DNA of 64,000 nucleotides from Boesenbergia rotunda (taxonomy: Eukaryota; Streptophyta; Magnoliopsida; Zingiberales; Zingiberaceae), in NCBI GenBank assembly GCA_024364735.1, contig JAGFNQ010001134.1, positions 475,718-539,717 of the forward strand, in the 5' to 3' direction. A program made the translations under genes and the position numbers. Shown here piece by piece: positions 1-10,560 of the stretch; position 1 is the first letter of the stretch; every line of letters begins with the position of its first letter. The notes beneath the pieces were generated by a model that saw only the letters and a list, made by a program, of their open reading frames with translations, made no database searches and was not told where the DNA came from.

Positions 1-1
1 C

Positions 2-106
2 AAAAGAAAGTTTGTCAAGGCATGGGTGCCTAAGTCTTGTTTGGTTGGTACTTTAGGTCCCAAGGTTTGGGTACCTAAAACTTCTATTTTTCGAATTGTG
101 TAGGTT
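2..106 (+). pseudogene. C-terminal end of element 1 gag frame, closed by in-frame TAG
   Basis: Reading from base 2 gives the linker typical of this lineage, with two WVPK motifs (KAWVPKSC and KVWVPKT). The frame is the same as pol and is separated from it only by TAG at 101-103, two codons before the ATG at 107. It could be a simple nonsense mutation, a readthrough stop, or the AG of a splice acceptor (TTGTGTAG then G). Element 2 has a TAG at the equivalent place (17081-17083). Confidence 0.6.
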
Positions 107-3100
107 ATGATTGAGGGGGAGCATCTATCAACTTGGTTCGTTGATAGTGGATGCTCCAAACACATGACCGGGGATAGATCATTGTTTACCACACTTCACA
201 AGAAAAGTAGAGGTAATGTTTCATTTGGTAACAATGGTAGTCTTAAGGTCATAGGAATAGGAGACATTCAAATATCCGAATGTCTTAGAATTTCAAATGT
301 CCTTCTAGTCAAGGGGATGAAATTTAATCTCCTAAGTGTCAGTCAATTGTGTGACACGGGTTACACAATTCATTTTCAACCAAGTCAATGTCTAGTTAGA
401 CAACATGACACCTTGGACACGGTACTAGTAGGAACAAGAGTAGACAATATTTATCAAGTTTCATTTAAAAGTGCTACTAATGTTTCTGCTAAGTGTTTCA
501 TGTCAAAAGAAGAAGAGTCCACCCTTTGGCACCGGAGGCTAGCACATGTGAACATGAAGAACATCCGGAAGTTGGCCAACAAGGGATTAGTTCGTGGCTT
601 ACCAAGCATCAAGTACGAAAAGGACAAACTTTGTGATGCATGTCAAATGGGTAAGCAAACAAAATCTGCACATAAAGGTAAAAGCGCTGTAAGTACATCT
701 ACCGCTTTAGATTTACTTCACATGGATCTATTTGATTGTAGTACTATCATATCATTGAATGGAAGTAGGTATTGCTTTGTGATCATTGATGATTTCACTA
801 GATATACATGGACCTACTTTTTAAAATATAAGGACCAAACCTTAGATGTTTTCATTTCTTTTTGTAGAAGAGTTGAAAATGAAAAATCATCAACTATTAA
901 GACAATTAGAAGTGATCATGGAGGTGAATTTCAAAACCAACGGTTTTTAGAATTTTGTCAAGATAGAGGGTATAGACATGAGTTCTCTACTCCTAGAACA
1001 CCACAACAAAATGGTGTTGTAGAGAGGAAGAACCGTGTTCTTCAAGAGGCTGCACGAAGCATGCTTAATGAGTACTCACTACCGAGTTACTTATGGGCTG
1101 AAGCTGTAAATACATCTTGCTATGTGCAAAACCGGGTCCTCATTCATAGGTTTTTAGTAAAGACTCCCCATGAGCTTTGGTTTGGGAAACTACCTACGGT
1201 TAAACATCTTAGGGTGTTTGGTTGTAAGGTGTTCATCCTAAACACCAAGGACCATCTTGGAAAGTTCACGGCAAAGGCTGATGAAGGGATACTAGTCGGG
1301 TATTCCCTCGTTAGCAAAGCCTACCGAGTCTACAACAAGAAATCTAGATTAGTTGAAGAATCTTCTGATGTTGTCTTTGAAGAAATTCCAAAAGTCAATG
1401 GTCAACTAGAAGATGAAGCCCAATTCGAACTTAGGAGACTAAGTTTGAATGAGAGTCCAAATGTTGTTGATGGTGATGAATCCGATGACGGTGAGCCTAG
1501 ACAACCCCTTGATCAGCCGGATCCTGAGGCTGAGCCGATGTCTAGTGAACCCATTCAAGAAGCACCACCAACACCAAGGCAAACTAGATTAGCCTCTAGT
1601 CATCCCCAAGACCAAATTGTTGGTGACATCCACCATGGGGTTAGAACTAGATCATTCTTCCGGAATGAGGCTAATGAAGTTGCCCTAATTTCCGAAATTG
1701 AACCTAGAAAAATTGATGAAGCATTAAATGATCCCGATTGGATCATTGCAATGCAAGATGAACTAGGTCAATTTGAAAGAAGTCAAGTTTGGGACTTAGT
1801 CCCTAGACCTAAGAAGACCACCATCATTGGAACCAAATGGGTCTTCAAGAACAAATTGAACCATAAGGGAGAAATCATTAGAAACAAGGCACGCTTAGTA
1901 GCCAAGGGCTATAGTCAAGTTGAAGGCCTTGATTATGATGAGACCTATGCTCCCGTGGCACGATTAGAGTCCATCCGATTGATGCTTGCATTTGCAGCAC
2001 ATCGTGGCTTCAAATTATACCAAATGGATGTCAAATCGGCTTTTCTAAATGGTTTGATTAGGGAAGAGGTCTATGTCGAACAACCTCCGGGGTTTGAGAG
2101 TTCCGAATTTCCAAACCACGTGTTCAAGCTCAAAAAGGCACTTTATGGCCTTAAACAAGCACCCCGAGCTTGGTATGAGCGGTTGTCGACATTCCTAATT
2201 GAGAAAGGCTTCGTTAGAGGTCAAATAGACCCTACACTATTTCTACGTAGAGATGGTGACAATATTTTTGTAGCCCAAGTATATGTCGATGACATAATTT
2301 GTGGCTCAAATAATAAGGGCTATTTAAATGAGTTCATTGGACACATGGAGAGTGAATTTGAAATGAGTCTGGTGGGAGAGTTGACTTTCTTCCTTGGACT
2401 CGAAATCAAGCAAACTCGCGATGGTATCCATGTGCACCAATCAAAGTATACACAAGAAATGCTTCGAAAATTCAACATGAGTGATTCAAAAGAGGTAACC
2501 ACTCCCATGGCTACAAACACAAGATTAGACAATGATGAGAGTGGTAAACCAGTTGATTTGACCCAATATCGAAGCATGATAGGTAGTTTGCTATACCTCA
2601 CAGCTAGTCGACCGGATATTCTATTTGTTGTGGGTATGTGCGCTAGGTATCAAGTGTGTGCCAAGGAATCTCATTTGATCACTGTTAAGCGAATTTTGAG
2701 ATATCTCAAAGGCACAATTGGAGTCGGTCTATGGTACCCCCGTACCGAATCATTTGATTTAATTGGCTATACGGATTCCGACTACACTGGATGTAAGTTG
2801 GACCAGAAAAGCACAAGTGGGGGTTGCCAATTCTTAGGTTCATCCTTAGTAAGTTGGTCAAGTCGGAAGCAACATTGTGTTGCTCTCTCCACGACCGAGG
2901 CAGAGTATATTGCTATGGGAGAGAGCGTATCGCAATTGTTGTGGATGATTCACACTCTAGAGGACTATGGATTGAGTTACAAGGGTGTGCAAGTGTTATG
3001 TGATAACATTAGCATAATTAATCTAACCAAAAATCCAGTCCATCATTCTAGGACCAAACATATTGAAGTGTGTCACCACTTCATTAGAGATCATGTGGCT

Positions 3101-3226
3101 AGGGGAGATATTGTACTCTCGCATGTAGAGTCCAAATCAAACCTAGCTGACATTTTCACTAAACCACTCCCCGAAAATGAATTTAGTTTCCTAAGAAGGG
3201 AGTTGGGAATGTGTCGTGCTTCATGA
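107..3226 (+). CDS. Copia pol polyprotein: protease, integrase, reverse transcriptase, RNase H
   Basis: An uninterrupted 1039-codon frame. It opens in the aspartic protease (DSG, catalytic Asp near residue 13). Next come the integrase zinc domain (WHRRLAH near 141, CDAC about 33 residues later) and the integrase core with D207, D270 and E306, exactly 35 residues between the last two (DD35E). RT follows, with QMDVKSAFLNG and YVDD at about 726-729, then RNase H (TDSDY, TTEAEY, DN) and the copia C-terminus ADIFTKPLP. All catalytic motifs are present, so the enzyme set looks intact. The first ATG at 107 follows a TAG at 101-103 and the protease is N-terminally tight, so the natural product is probably gag-pol. 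Known role: maturation, reverse transcription and integration of the element. Confidence 0.93.
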   Translation: MIEGEHLSTWFVDSGCSKHMTGDRSLFTTLHKKSRGNVSFGNNGSLKVIGIGDIQISECLRISNVLLVKGMKFNLLSVSQLCDTGYTIHFQPSQCLVRQHDTLDTVLVGTRVDNIYQVSFKSATNVSAKCFMSKEEESTLWHRRLAHVNMKNIRKLANKGLVRGLPSIKYEKDKLCDACQMGKQTKSAHKGKSAVSTSTALDLLHMDLFDCSTIISLNGSRYCFVIIDDFTRYTWTYFLKYKDQTLDVFISFCRRVENEKSSTIKTIRSDHGGEFQNQRFLEFCQDRGYRHEFSTPRTPQQNGVVERKNRVLQEAARSMLNEYSLPSYLWAEAVNTSCYVQNRVLIHRFLVKTPHELWFGKLPTVKHLRVFGCKVFILNTKDHLGKFTAKADEGILVGYSLVSKAYRVYNKKSRLVEESSDVVFEEIPKVNGQLEDEAQFELRRLSLNESPNVVDGDESDDGEPRQPLDQPDPEAEPMSSEPIQEAPPTPRQTRLASSHPQDQIVGDIHHGVRTRSFFRNEANEVALISEIEPRKIDEALNDPDWIIAMQDELGQFERSQVWDLVPRPKKTTIIGTKWVFKNKLNHKGEIIRNKARLVAKGYSQVEGLDYDETYAPVARLESIRLMLAFAAHRGFKLYQMDVKSAFLNGLIREEVYVEQPPGFESSEFPNHVFKLKKALYGLKQAPRAWYERLSTFLIEKGFVRGQIDPTLFLRRDGDNIFVAQVYVDDIICGSNNKGYLNEFIGHMESEFEMSLVGELTFFLGLEIKQTRDGIHVHQSKYTQEMLRKFNMSDSKEVTTPMATNTRLDNDESGKPVDLTQYRSMIGSLLYLTASRPDILFVVGMCARYQVCAKESHLITVKRILRYLKGTIGVGLWYPRTESFDLIGYTDSDYTGCKLDQKSTSGGCQFLGSSLVSWSSRKQHCVALSTTEAEYIAMGESVSQLLWMIHTLEDYGLSYKGVQVLCDNISIINLTKNPVHHSRTKHIEVCHHFIRDHVARGDIVLSHVESKSNLADIFTKPLPENEFSFLRRELGMCRAS

Positions 3227-4419
3227 ATTTCAAAATGCATTCAAAACCCTTCATGATTATTTCGAAATTGTTGGGAAACAATTGGGTAACTTTGGGGACA
3301 TCTCACACAAACTATAAGGTTTAACAAAACATTTTTGTTTGCTAGATATGGGGTGAGATGTTAGGATCAACTCAATTTCTCGAAATGTCAATGCATCCCT
3401 TGAGAAATTAAGTTGACAAGATAATATTCACTTCGGTGACCAAGTATGGGGAAAACCAATGCATAACATATGTGTATTTGACTCCATGATCATACTTGGA
3501 CATTCCAATCAAGGAAACTTGATTGAAAACTTGGATTTGGCACAAATTGTTTGAATGATTGTTGTTTGAGTTTGACTCCACTTGGGTGGAGCAAAGTGAC
3601 TTGTTCAAACCCTAAGGACCTTTGATCCTTGGTTGGGGATCAATTATAGACGAGGGACGGCTTCCAAGATCGATATCCTTCACCATATCCCTTTGGAAAT
3701 CGTGTAACAATCTGAAACTGAAAGTTTCAGATCGTATCTGGGAGTTTCAAGAACCCTGATCGGTCACCGGACCGATCAGGAGTAGGGTTGATCGGTCCCC
3801 GGACCGATCTGACTCCATCCTGTAACGATCGGTCCACAGACCGATCAGAGGGGCAGCAGTGACTTTACGAAATTCTGACCAAACTTACTGTGCTAGCCTG
3901 GATCGGTCCCCGGACGGATCAGGCACCCTATGGTGATCGGTCCACAAACCGATCAGAGGGCTCACAGGTTTCTCTACGAACCCTACTGTTCGTGTCCTGA
4001 TCGATTAGCCAATCGATCAGGAGCGAGCCTGATCGGTCACCCGACCGATCAGACCCAGGTCAGTCCAATCAGGCTGGAGCCTGATCGGTCTGGGCGTTTC
4101 CAGATCGAACGGTGATCCGTTCAATCGCATTAAAGTCTGGTTGGTGGACCGATCCACCAACCGTTTTTAATCACGATTCTTTTCTACTCCTAAGCCATAG
4201 CCGACCAAAACCCCTCAGCGCCGAAACCCTCTTCCTCCTCACTTGCGCGTGCGATCTCTTCCTTCCTTGCTGTGTGATCTTCTCTGCGAGTGCGGTCATC
4301 TCCTTCTGCGCGATAGCTCTTGACCTTGCTGTTGGTGGTGTTAGCAACTGCTAGCTTGCGATCCTCCTTTGCGCAAGGTTCAGAAAGGAGCTTACTCTCA
4401 ACCTTCAAGTACTTCTTCC
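3227..4419 (+). other. Pol-env spacer, resembling an env leader
   Basis: No coding frame is supported. Up to about 3740 it is ordinary AT-rich sequence. From about 3757 to 4130 it carries an array of short palindromes (separate entry). From about 4170 to 4419 it turns pyrimidine-rich (stretches such as CCCTCTTCCTCCTCAC), resembling a plant 5' leader, and runs straight into the ATG at 4420. A private promoter or splice acceptor for env could lie here; none is proven. Confidence 0.5.
3757..4100. repeat. Array of GATCGGTC/GACCGATC palindromes in the pol-env spacer
   Basis: About eight imperfect inverted units of the form GATCGGTC, 4-5 bases, GACCGATC (starting near 3758, 3790, 3827, 3901, 3935, 4000, 4030 and 4082), each able to form an 8-bp stem. 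The same module recurs in this element's LTR (7222-7775). Confidence 0.85.
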
Positions 4420-6182
4420 ATGGCACCTAAGTAAGTTCTCCTTGGTTAGTTTTCTTTTCGAATCAGTTCTTAGATTATGTATTTGAGCCTAACCATGTTC
4501 TTGGTGTGTTATGCCGTGATCTTCTTGTGTTGGTCATGACCCTATCTTTCCATGATTTACCTTATGATTACTCTTCTATGATCAAATCTTGGGTCCTTGA
4601 TTAAACTATGTTCATGTAATCAAATCAATCTCGCTCATTTGATTATTCTATACAATGACCAATTCTTGTATTGTGGTTATGTTTCCCTAATCTTGTGTCC
4701 TGACTGACTTGATTATCCTGTGCCATGATCAAATCTATCTTCATGATTTATTCAATTCTTTAGAAAATCATCAAAGGGTAAAGATTCTGCAGAGGGTAGC
4801 GCAAAGGGGAAAACCCCTTCCTCATCTGCGCCCTCCAAAAGGCCTCAGCCTTCGTCGAGCTCTCGATTTCCCAATGTTGCCTGTGAGCAGGCATTCCAAT
4901 CCCGCACCTTTAAGCTTCTGCCCTGCCGATCGATCGATGTCACTTTTCTGACTGAATATTGTCCCTCGATTATGGAAATCGTCGCATTTTATAACCTTGG
5001 CTTCCTACTCTCCCTAGAGAGACCTATCAATTACGACCTTGTCTCCGAGTTCTATAACAATCTTCAGCAGGGACCTCAGGGAGGATTCGAGTTCACTACT
5101 TGAGTCGCCAAAAGGAACCTGGATTTCTCGTACGAGATCTTGGCAGAGTATCTAGGTGGTCGACGATCACCAAATCTGTATTCGATTTACCCCGAGCTTC
5201 CTGATCCACTACTGGCACCTTTTGCGGGTGTTACTCCCGAAGGCATCTATCAGCACTTCTTTGGTCATCCCCGCCCAGCCGGTCTCGATGAGTTGGGCCT
5301 TGATTTTCCTACCTTTGCAGTTCTACGTCTGTCTCCCGTTGATTACATCTTATTCAAGACTATCACAAATTGTATCCTCCCAATTACTTCCAAGCCTTTA
5401 ACTGAGATTCGTCCCTATCATTGCCTTATGCTCTACGGCATGCACCGCCAGATGGACTTTGATATCATGGAAAGTGTCTTTCAGTCCATTCTGTCTTATA
5501 GAGAGCCGAGTCGCCGCACAGTCTACATGCCATTTGGTCATGTCATCACCGATTGGCTTATGTCGGTTGGTGTTGATGTCACCAAAGGCAGAATAGTGCC
5601 TATGGTTCGACAGGACTGTCGACTCGGTCGGCGTGCATTTGCCAAATCCGCATTATTATTCGAGAGCACGACCGAGCCTTGGTCTGGAAGGATGGGAGAG
5701 GACTCAGTGACCTACCTGGGGGAGCACCACATTTTCAGGCACCACCCGAGGCGGCTGCACCTCATGAGGCTCCTGCTGCTGGTGATTACTATGATGAGCC
5801 CGAGCCGGATCTGCGCTGGCAGATTTCAGAGCTGGATCAGACCTTCCAGCATGATTTTCAGTTGCGAGAGATTTACCGCGAGGAGGTCCGATCACAGTTC
5901 CGATCCATTGATCGCAGATTGACCGGCGTGGAATCCACTGTCTCTGGGTTCCAGACATTGCAGCAGACTTGGTACGCAGAGTGGCGCCGTCATACATTTC
6001 CAGGGGATGTCCCTTCAGGCAGTGCTGCACCAGGATCTGCTGATGCTACGATGGATGATCTCATGCAGGATGATGACCCCCCCCCCCCGCTGACAGTTGA
6101 GCTTGGATGTCCGTTGCCTCTCCTTGTGATCTATGTACTTGACTGTTTGATTTGTGTGACTTTCGGGCTGTATGCCCTATGA
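4420..6182 (+). pseudogene. Envelope-like (putative plant transposon protein) gene, intron-containing, broken
   Basis: Position and content match the env-like frame of SIRE elements. The predicted start ATGGCACCTAA (4420-4430) is followed by a GTAAGT donor. The acceptor TTCTTTAG ends at 4763, and the join stays in frame into a Lys/Ser-rich basic N-terminus. The core (about 4850-5660) contains a conserved block like the plant-transposon-protein domain of many retroelement ORFs. The frame is closed by TGA at 5101-5103. A frame change near 5660-5700 moves coding to another frame, which carries a Pro/Ala-rich stretch, then a probable coiled coil (REIYREEVRSQFRSIDRRL) and a C-run at 6070-6079. The last 25 or so residues (PLLVIYVLDCLICVTFGLYA) are hydrophobic and could be a membrane anchor, if that frame is genuine. 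The biological role of such proteins is unknown. Confidence 0.75.
4431..4763 (+). other. Predicted 333-bp intron in the env-like gene
   Basis: GTAAGT donor at 4431 and TTCTTTAG acceptor ending at 4763. The intervening sequence is T-rich. Joining the two sides keeps frame: two bases of a Lys codon before the intron, one base after. Without this intron the downstream frame has no nearby ATG. Inferred from sequence only. Confidence 0.65.
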
Positions 6183-6672
6183 CTTGTCAGTTGTGGCCTT
6201 GAGCCACACGTATTTTGACTTTGATGCATGTGTCTTGCATCTTGTTATGCCTTGACTTCTCTGACTTTACCTCACATGTTTATCCTACTTTAGTATGTTT
6301 ATTATTGATGCTATGCTGTTTACATGAGTATTATCTGCATGTTTGCTACATTGCCATGATTATGCTTATGATGCCATGTTCATATGCTGCATGTGAATGC
6401 TATATCTTGATCTATCTTTTCACATGATGTCATATGTGTTCCAAAATTACATTCAATCTTTGATTTTTGGGATACCCCTAGGACTGAGGGGGAGTATGGT
6501 TAAACTTAACAGCCCGTCTAGACCCTTTTCAGTGTTCGACAAAGGGGGAGAGTGTTGGTTGGTTAAGTTTAGGATGATCATGTTGTAGGGGGAGGATCTT
6601 GATTCCCTATGATTCTAAATTTGAAAAACTTGATTGAGAATCCCTAAACTTAAAATCGGGTTGTCAAACAAC
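6183..6672 (+). other. Env-LTR spacer with extra purine tracts
   Basis: AT-rich, noncoding. Besides the true polypurine tract it holds GAGGGGGAG (about 6487), AAAGGGGGAGAG (about 6541) and GGGGGAGG (about 6588), each followed by T/G-rich sequence like secondary polypurine tracts. Nothing else recognised. Confidence 0.5.
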
Positions 6673-6686
6673 AAAAAGGGGGAGAT
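6673..6686 (+). promoter_or_regulatory. Polypurine tract of element 1
   Basis: AAAAAGGGGGAGAT lies immediately before the LTR start TGTTGATGC. It is the standard primer site for plus-strand DNA synthesis. Confidence 0.9.
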
Positions 6687-6784
6687 TGTTGATGCAGTCT
6701 GACCCTGATTGTTGTTTTGGTGTTGACACCGAATTTAGTTTAGGTGGATGATCATGATTATGATTAAGCCATGATCAGGGATCA

Positions 6785-7215
6785 GGCATGGTATGGAAAA
6801 TCCTAGCTTGGAGGGTTAGGTGTTGGTAAATCCTAACCTGGAGGGTTAGGTGTGGAAAATCCTAGCTTGGAGGGCTAGGTGTTGAAAAGTCCTAATTCGG
6901 AAGGGTTGGGTGAAAAGTCCTAGCTTGGAGGGCTAGGTGAAAAGTCCTAACTTCGAGTGTTAGGTGAAAAGTCCCAACTTGGAGAGTTAGGTGAAAAAGA
7001 CCTGGCTTAGATGGTCAGGTCCTAGCTTGGAGGGCTAGGTTTGAAAAAGTCCTAATTCGGAAGAGTTGGGTGAAAAGTCCTAGCTTGGAGGGCTAGGTGA
7101 AAAGTCCTAACTTGGAGGGTTAGGTGAAAATTCCCAACCTGGAGGGTTAGGTGAAAAATCCATAGCTTGGAGGGCTAAGGTGGATGAAACCCTAGCTTGG
7201 AGGGCTAGGTTGGAG
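6785..7215 (+). repeat. Tandem repeats of CCTAGCTTGGAGGGCTAGGT type in the LTR
   Basis: About 14 diverged copies of a 25-30 bp unit around TCCTAGCTTGGAGGGCTAGG, separated by TGAAAAG linkers. Each copy is itself an imperfect palindrome (CCTAGC...GGCTAGG). Confidence 0.9.
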
Positions 7216-7221
7216 CCCCTG

Positions 7222-7775
7222 GATCGGTCTGGTGACCGATCCAGCGATGACTGATCGGTCTGGTGACCGATCAGGGAGTATGCGTTTCACCCATTGCTTG
7301 GCTCCTGATCGGTCTGATGACCAATCAGGGAGCAAACAGTGAGGTTGAGTTCCCTTGCTGAACTGCTCCTGATCGGTCTGGTGACCGATCAGGATCACTG
7401 TGCAGATCATTCTAGAGAACGATCCAACGTCGCAGGTTCCTCTCTATGATCGATCAGGACGGAGCCTGATCTGTCTGGTCATGACCTGATCGGTCTGGTG
7501 ACCGATCGGGAGGCTCCCTGATCGGTCCGGTGACCGATCAGGATGTTTGGACTGCGAAGCTCAGAAATCGCCCAATAAAGGGGTGGATCGGTCGGGTGAT
7601 CGATCCACAACCTGGGATCGGTCTGGTGATCGATCCAGGAAAGTCCCAAAGAAATCATGATTTCTAATTGAGCATTGGGGACTGATCAGGACGGAGCCTG
7701 ATCGGTCTGGACCCAGCCTGATCGGTCTGGTGACCGATCAGGAGGCTCTCTGATTGGTCTAGTGACCGATCACTT
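7222..7775. repeat. Array of GATCGGTCTGGTGACCGATC palindromes in the LTR
   Basis: About twelve copies of GATCGGTC TGGT GACCGATC with small changes. It is the same module as in the pol-env spacer, but the loop is mostly TGGT here rather than CCCG or CACA. Confidence 0.9.
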
Positions 7776-8803
7776 TAATTCAAAATGCACTGTCAGACGC
7801 TCTGATCGCGTCTGAACGTATCCGATTCTCTGCGCTTAACATCTGATACATGATTTCCTGCTCGATATGCTGTGCTAACACTCTGATTAAGCTCCAGGTG
7901 ACAGGGAAGATTCAAACACTCAAGGATAGTCAATGGAGGCCTTTCCTTGGAGCAGGTTTGTCCATTTTCCATCTCAGGTTGCAACGGCTGGAGCTGCAAA
8001 CTGGAGCTGCTGACTGGAGCTTGGCTGAGGGAAGCTCAGGAAGTCCAGGGAGAGCTCAGTGGTAGCTGGCGTTGGCAGGGAAGCAGCTAGAGGCTGCAGG
8101 AGATGGTGTCACCTGGTGCTGAGTGGAAAACAAAAGGGTGCAAGAAAGCTTCGTTGAAGCAGGTGTTTGAAATACAGTTTCTGGCTTGAGTTCTTGCTGC
8201 GACTTAGTGTTCTCCATAACTTGCTTGCGTGTTCTGAAGTTCCATCACTTTGAGCAAGCTACTGCAATCTTAAAGCAACCATCCCTTGCTTGAGCACTTG
8301 GAGGAAAGAACAAGAGGCTTCGAGTCCAACAGCAAGAAGACACGGGGAAAGAGTTCTTGCGTGAGATCGTCGCTGGGTGGAGCTCAGGAGGAAGCTTGCT
8401 GTGTTCTTGTCTTTGCTAGTGCTAAGTAAGATCTTTCTTGTGTTTCATTGTGCTTAAACGTATATCTTAGATTGAAACGTTGTGGAGAGGTTTCTCCACC
8501 GAGAAGGAGGTTGTTTTCTATCCGGTGTTCACCGGGGCTTGATCTGCCGACGATCAAGGGATCGCCCACCTCACGGGCACGCCAAGGAGTAGGGGCAAGT
8601 TATCCCCGAACCTTGTAAACCCTCCTTGTTAGCGATCTTGCTAGTTGTGTTAGTTTGCTTTCATTTTCTGTTTTTCTGCATACTCTGTATTGGCTACTTC
8701 CGCTGTGCTACTAACAAATCTAAGTGCAGAACTTTGAAAAGCTTAAAGTCCAAGTGTTTGGCTATATTCACCCCCCCCCTCTCTAGCCATCCGGGTTCCA
8801 ACA

Positions 8804-9313
8804 CCAGGGTTAGTCCAAAACAACACAAAGCAATCAAGTATTAGGTTTATACAGCCTTAGCTATATTGGTTCTGACTTTGGGTCTCCAAAATGGAGTCCT
8901 AGGTCGAACCAACGCCTACTGTTCCCTCGACGGGGAGCGCGTCCTCACCTACTCCTCTCAGGAGAGTTTACCTTTTGCCAACCGGCTCCTCCGGTTGGAC
9001 TTTTGCCCGATGCACCTGACCAGGACTTCGTGCCCACCTTCCGAGCAGGTCTTCGGTGCCCATCTCCTTGCCAGGGCTTCGTGCCCAGTCCTCGACCAGG
9101 ACTTCGTGCCCACCTTCCGAGCAGGTCTTTGGTGCCCAGCTCCTTGCCAGGGCTTCGTGCCCAGTCCTCGACCAGGACTTCGTGCCCAGTGTACCTAGGA
9201 CTTCTTTTCCTGTATACTTAGTGAACATGTTAGATCAACATAATATCTTAACTTTTGAACCCTTTTGCCATTATCAAAACACAGGTTCGACTTGGGTGTT
9301 GTCTGCACCAACA
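8804..9313 (-). repeat. Truncated 3' LTR of element 2
   Basis: Matches 20445-21004 of the 5' LTR closely, ending CACCAACA in the plus sense. The remaining LTR sequence must lie left of element 1, outside the window. The internal CTTCGTGCCCA repeats differ in copy number from the 5' LTR. Confidence 0.92.
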
Positions 9314-9328
9314 ATCTCCCCCTTTTTG
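9314..9328 (-). promoter_or_regulatory. Polypurine tract of element 2
   Basis: Minus strand reads CAAAAAGGGGGAGAT directly before the LTR start TGTTGGTG. Confidence 0.9.
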
Positions 9329-10560
9329 ATTTATGGCAACCCGGTTCAAAAAGTTAAGTTAATCAAGAACAGATGATATAACAGTTTAGTTTCCTCCCCT
9401 GGAAGGAATCTCCCCCTAGGTTTTCTAAAAGTTCGTGGGGTTTGAAAAATTTCTAAGTTTTAAAGATGGAACTAATTTTTCAAATACTTAGAACATTTCG
9501 AAAAATATTTTCCATGATATTTAGAGATGTTTTCAAGTCAATAACTTAGAAAATTTTCAAAAGAAAAGTTTGAATCTCTTTTGAAACTTTTCTATTTAAG
9601 ATAAGTACTTAGAAAAATTTGAACCTAGCTTGGGTTGAGTATTCAGACAAATTTTGAGCCTAGCTTGGTTTAAGTACTTAGATAAATTTTTTAAAAAACA
9701 GCTTAAGTTTAAGTACTTTACAAAACTTTTGAAAACAGCTTAAGTTTAAGTACTTTACAAAACTTTTGAAAATAGCTTAAGTTTAAGTACTTTACAGAAC
9801 TTTTGAAAAGAACTTAGATTAAGTACTTTTTGAAGAAAGGATAAAGTTTTGAAAATTTTGAATTTGAAAAAAAATGTAAAATTTTAAAGCTTCTCTCCTT
9901 TTCCTATCTCTCCCCCTTTGCCATATATCAAAAACAAGGCAATATAGCAGAAAAAATAAACTGCATAAGTATATAACAGAATAATGTGCTGTACTGAACC
10001 AATTTAAGATATAAACTGAACCAAAGCAATTTCAATTATCTCTTTAGGGTCTTGTCTAACCCAATTAGCTACTTACTAACTGTTATAAACAATAGTTTTC
10101 GCTAGGGTTAGTCAAGTTAAGTGTTTTGTTCAAGTTAGATTTTCTAAACTTGGCACTTAACCTGATTGTTGTTTAATTTGTATTTAGTGCCCCAATTACT
10201 GTAGATGCACTGATCTACATCTTGAATTAAGGCAAAGACCTAAGCATCTCAACCCATTCTAGGTTATCAGTCAAAAGTACCCTAAGGTGCTTGTGAAATG
10301 CTGGCTTCTAAATCTATAGGTGCATGCAGTTCTAGGGTTAAGGCCGAGGCTAAGTCCATTTGCGAAAAAGCCCTAGTTTTGAAGAGGGTAGTTTTTAAAA
10401 TAAAACTAAGTCGAAAAAGATTTAAAAAGAAAAAGCTAAAAAAGATTTTTCAAACTAATTAAAAGTTGATTTTGAAATTAAGTAAAGCAGTTTTAAAATT
10501 CTTTTAGAAACTGATTTTCAAATCAAGTAAAGCAGTAAGCAAACCAAAAGTAGAGTTAAC
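9329..10560 (-). other. 3' untranslated internal region of element 2
   Basis: No gene. Contains short direct repeats built on CTTAAGTTTAAGTACTTTAC (about 9690-9830) and A/T-rich linkers. A similar AAGTACTTTTTGAAAA style of repeat fills the corresponding end of element 3 (40680-41300). Confidence 0.7.

Larger units (their letters stand above)
1..8803 (+). mobile_element. SIRE/Maximus-type Ty1/copia retrotransposon (element 1), 5' part outside the window
   Basis: Order seen: end of gag, pol, about 1.2 kb of spacer, an envelope-like gene, a second spacer, a polypurine tract and a long 3' LTR. Pol followed by an env-like reading frame and an LTR over 2 kb is the hallmark layout of the SIRE/Maximus lineage. 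The LTR ends in TTCCAACA at 8803. The next bases, CCAGG, are the likely 3' TSD copy, because the intact LTR of element 2 reads GCATCCAGGGTTAG at the matching site (about 20441-20454). The element therefore inserted into element 2's 3' LTR. The 5' LTR and most of gag lie before base 1. Confidence 0.9.
6687..8803 (+). repeat. 3' LTR of element 1 (2117 bp)
   Basis: Starts TGTTGATGC directly after the polypurine tract and ends TTCCAACA, so the ends are TGTTG...CAACA. The 3' end has TATTCACCCCCCCCCTCTCTAG, the C-run signature seen near the LTR ends of elements 2 and 3. It contains tandem repeats (6785-7215) and a palindrome array (7222-7775). Short open frames inside it are not taken as genes. Confidence 0.9.

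Noticed and set aside
8866..9376. Overlapping Cys/Pro/Ser-rich open frames on both strands
   Set aside because: They are products of the CTTCGTGCCCA tandem repeats of the LTR, which are open in several frames by composition.
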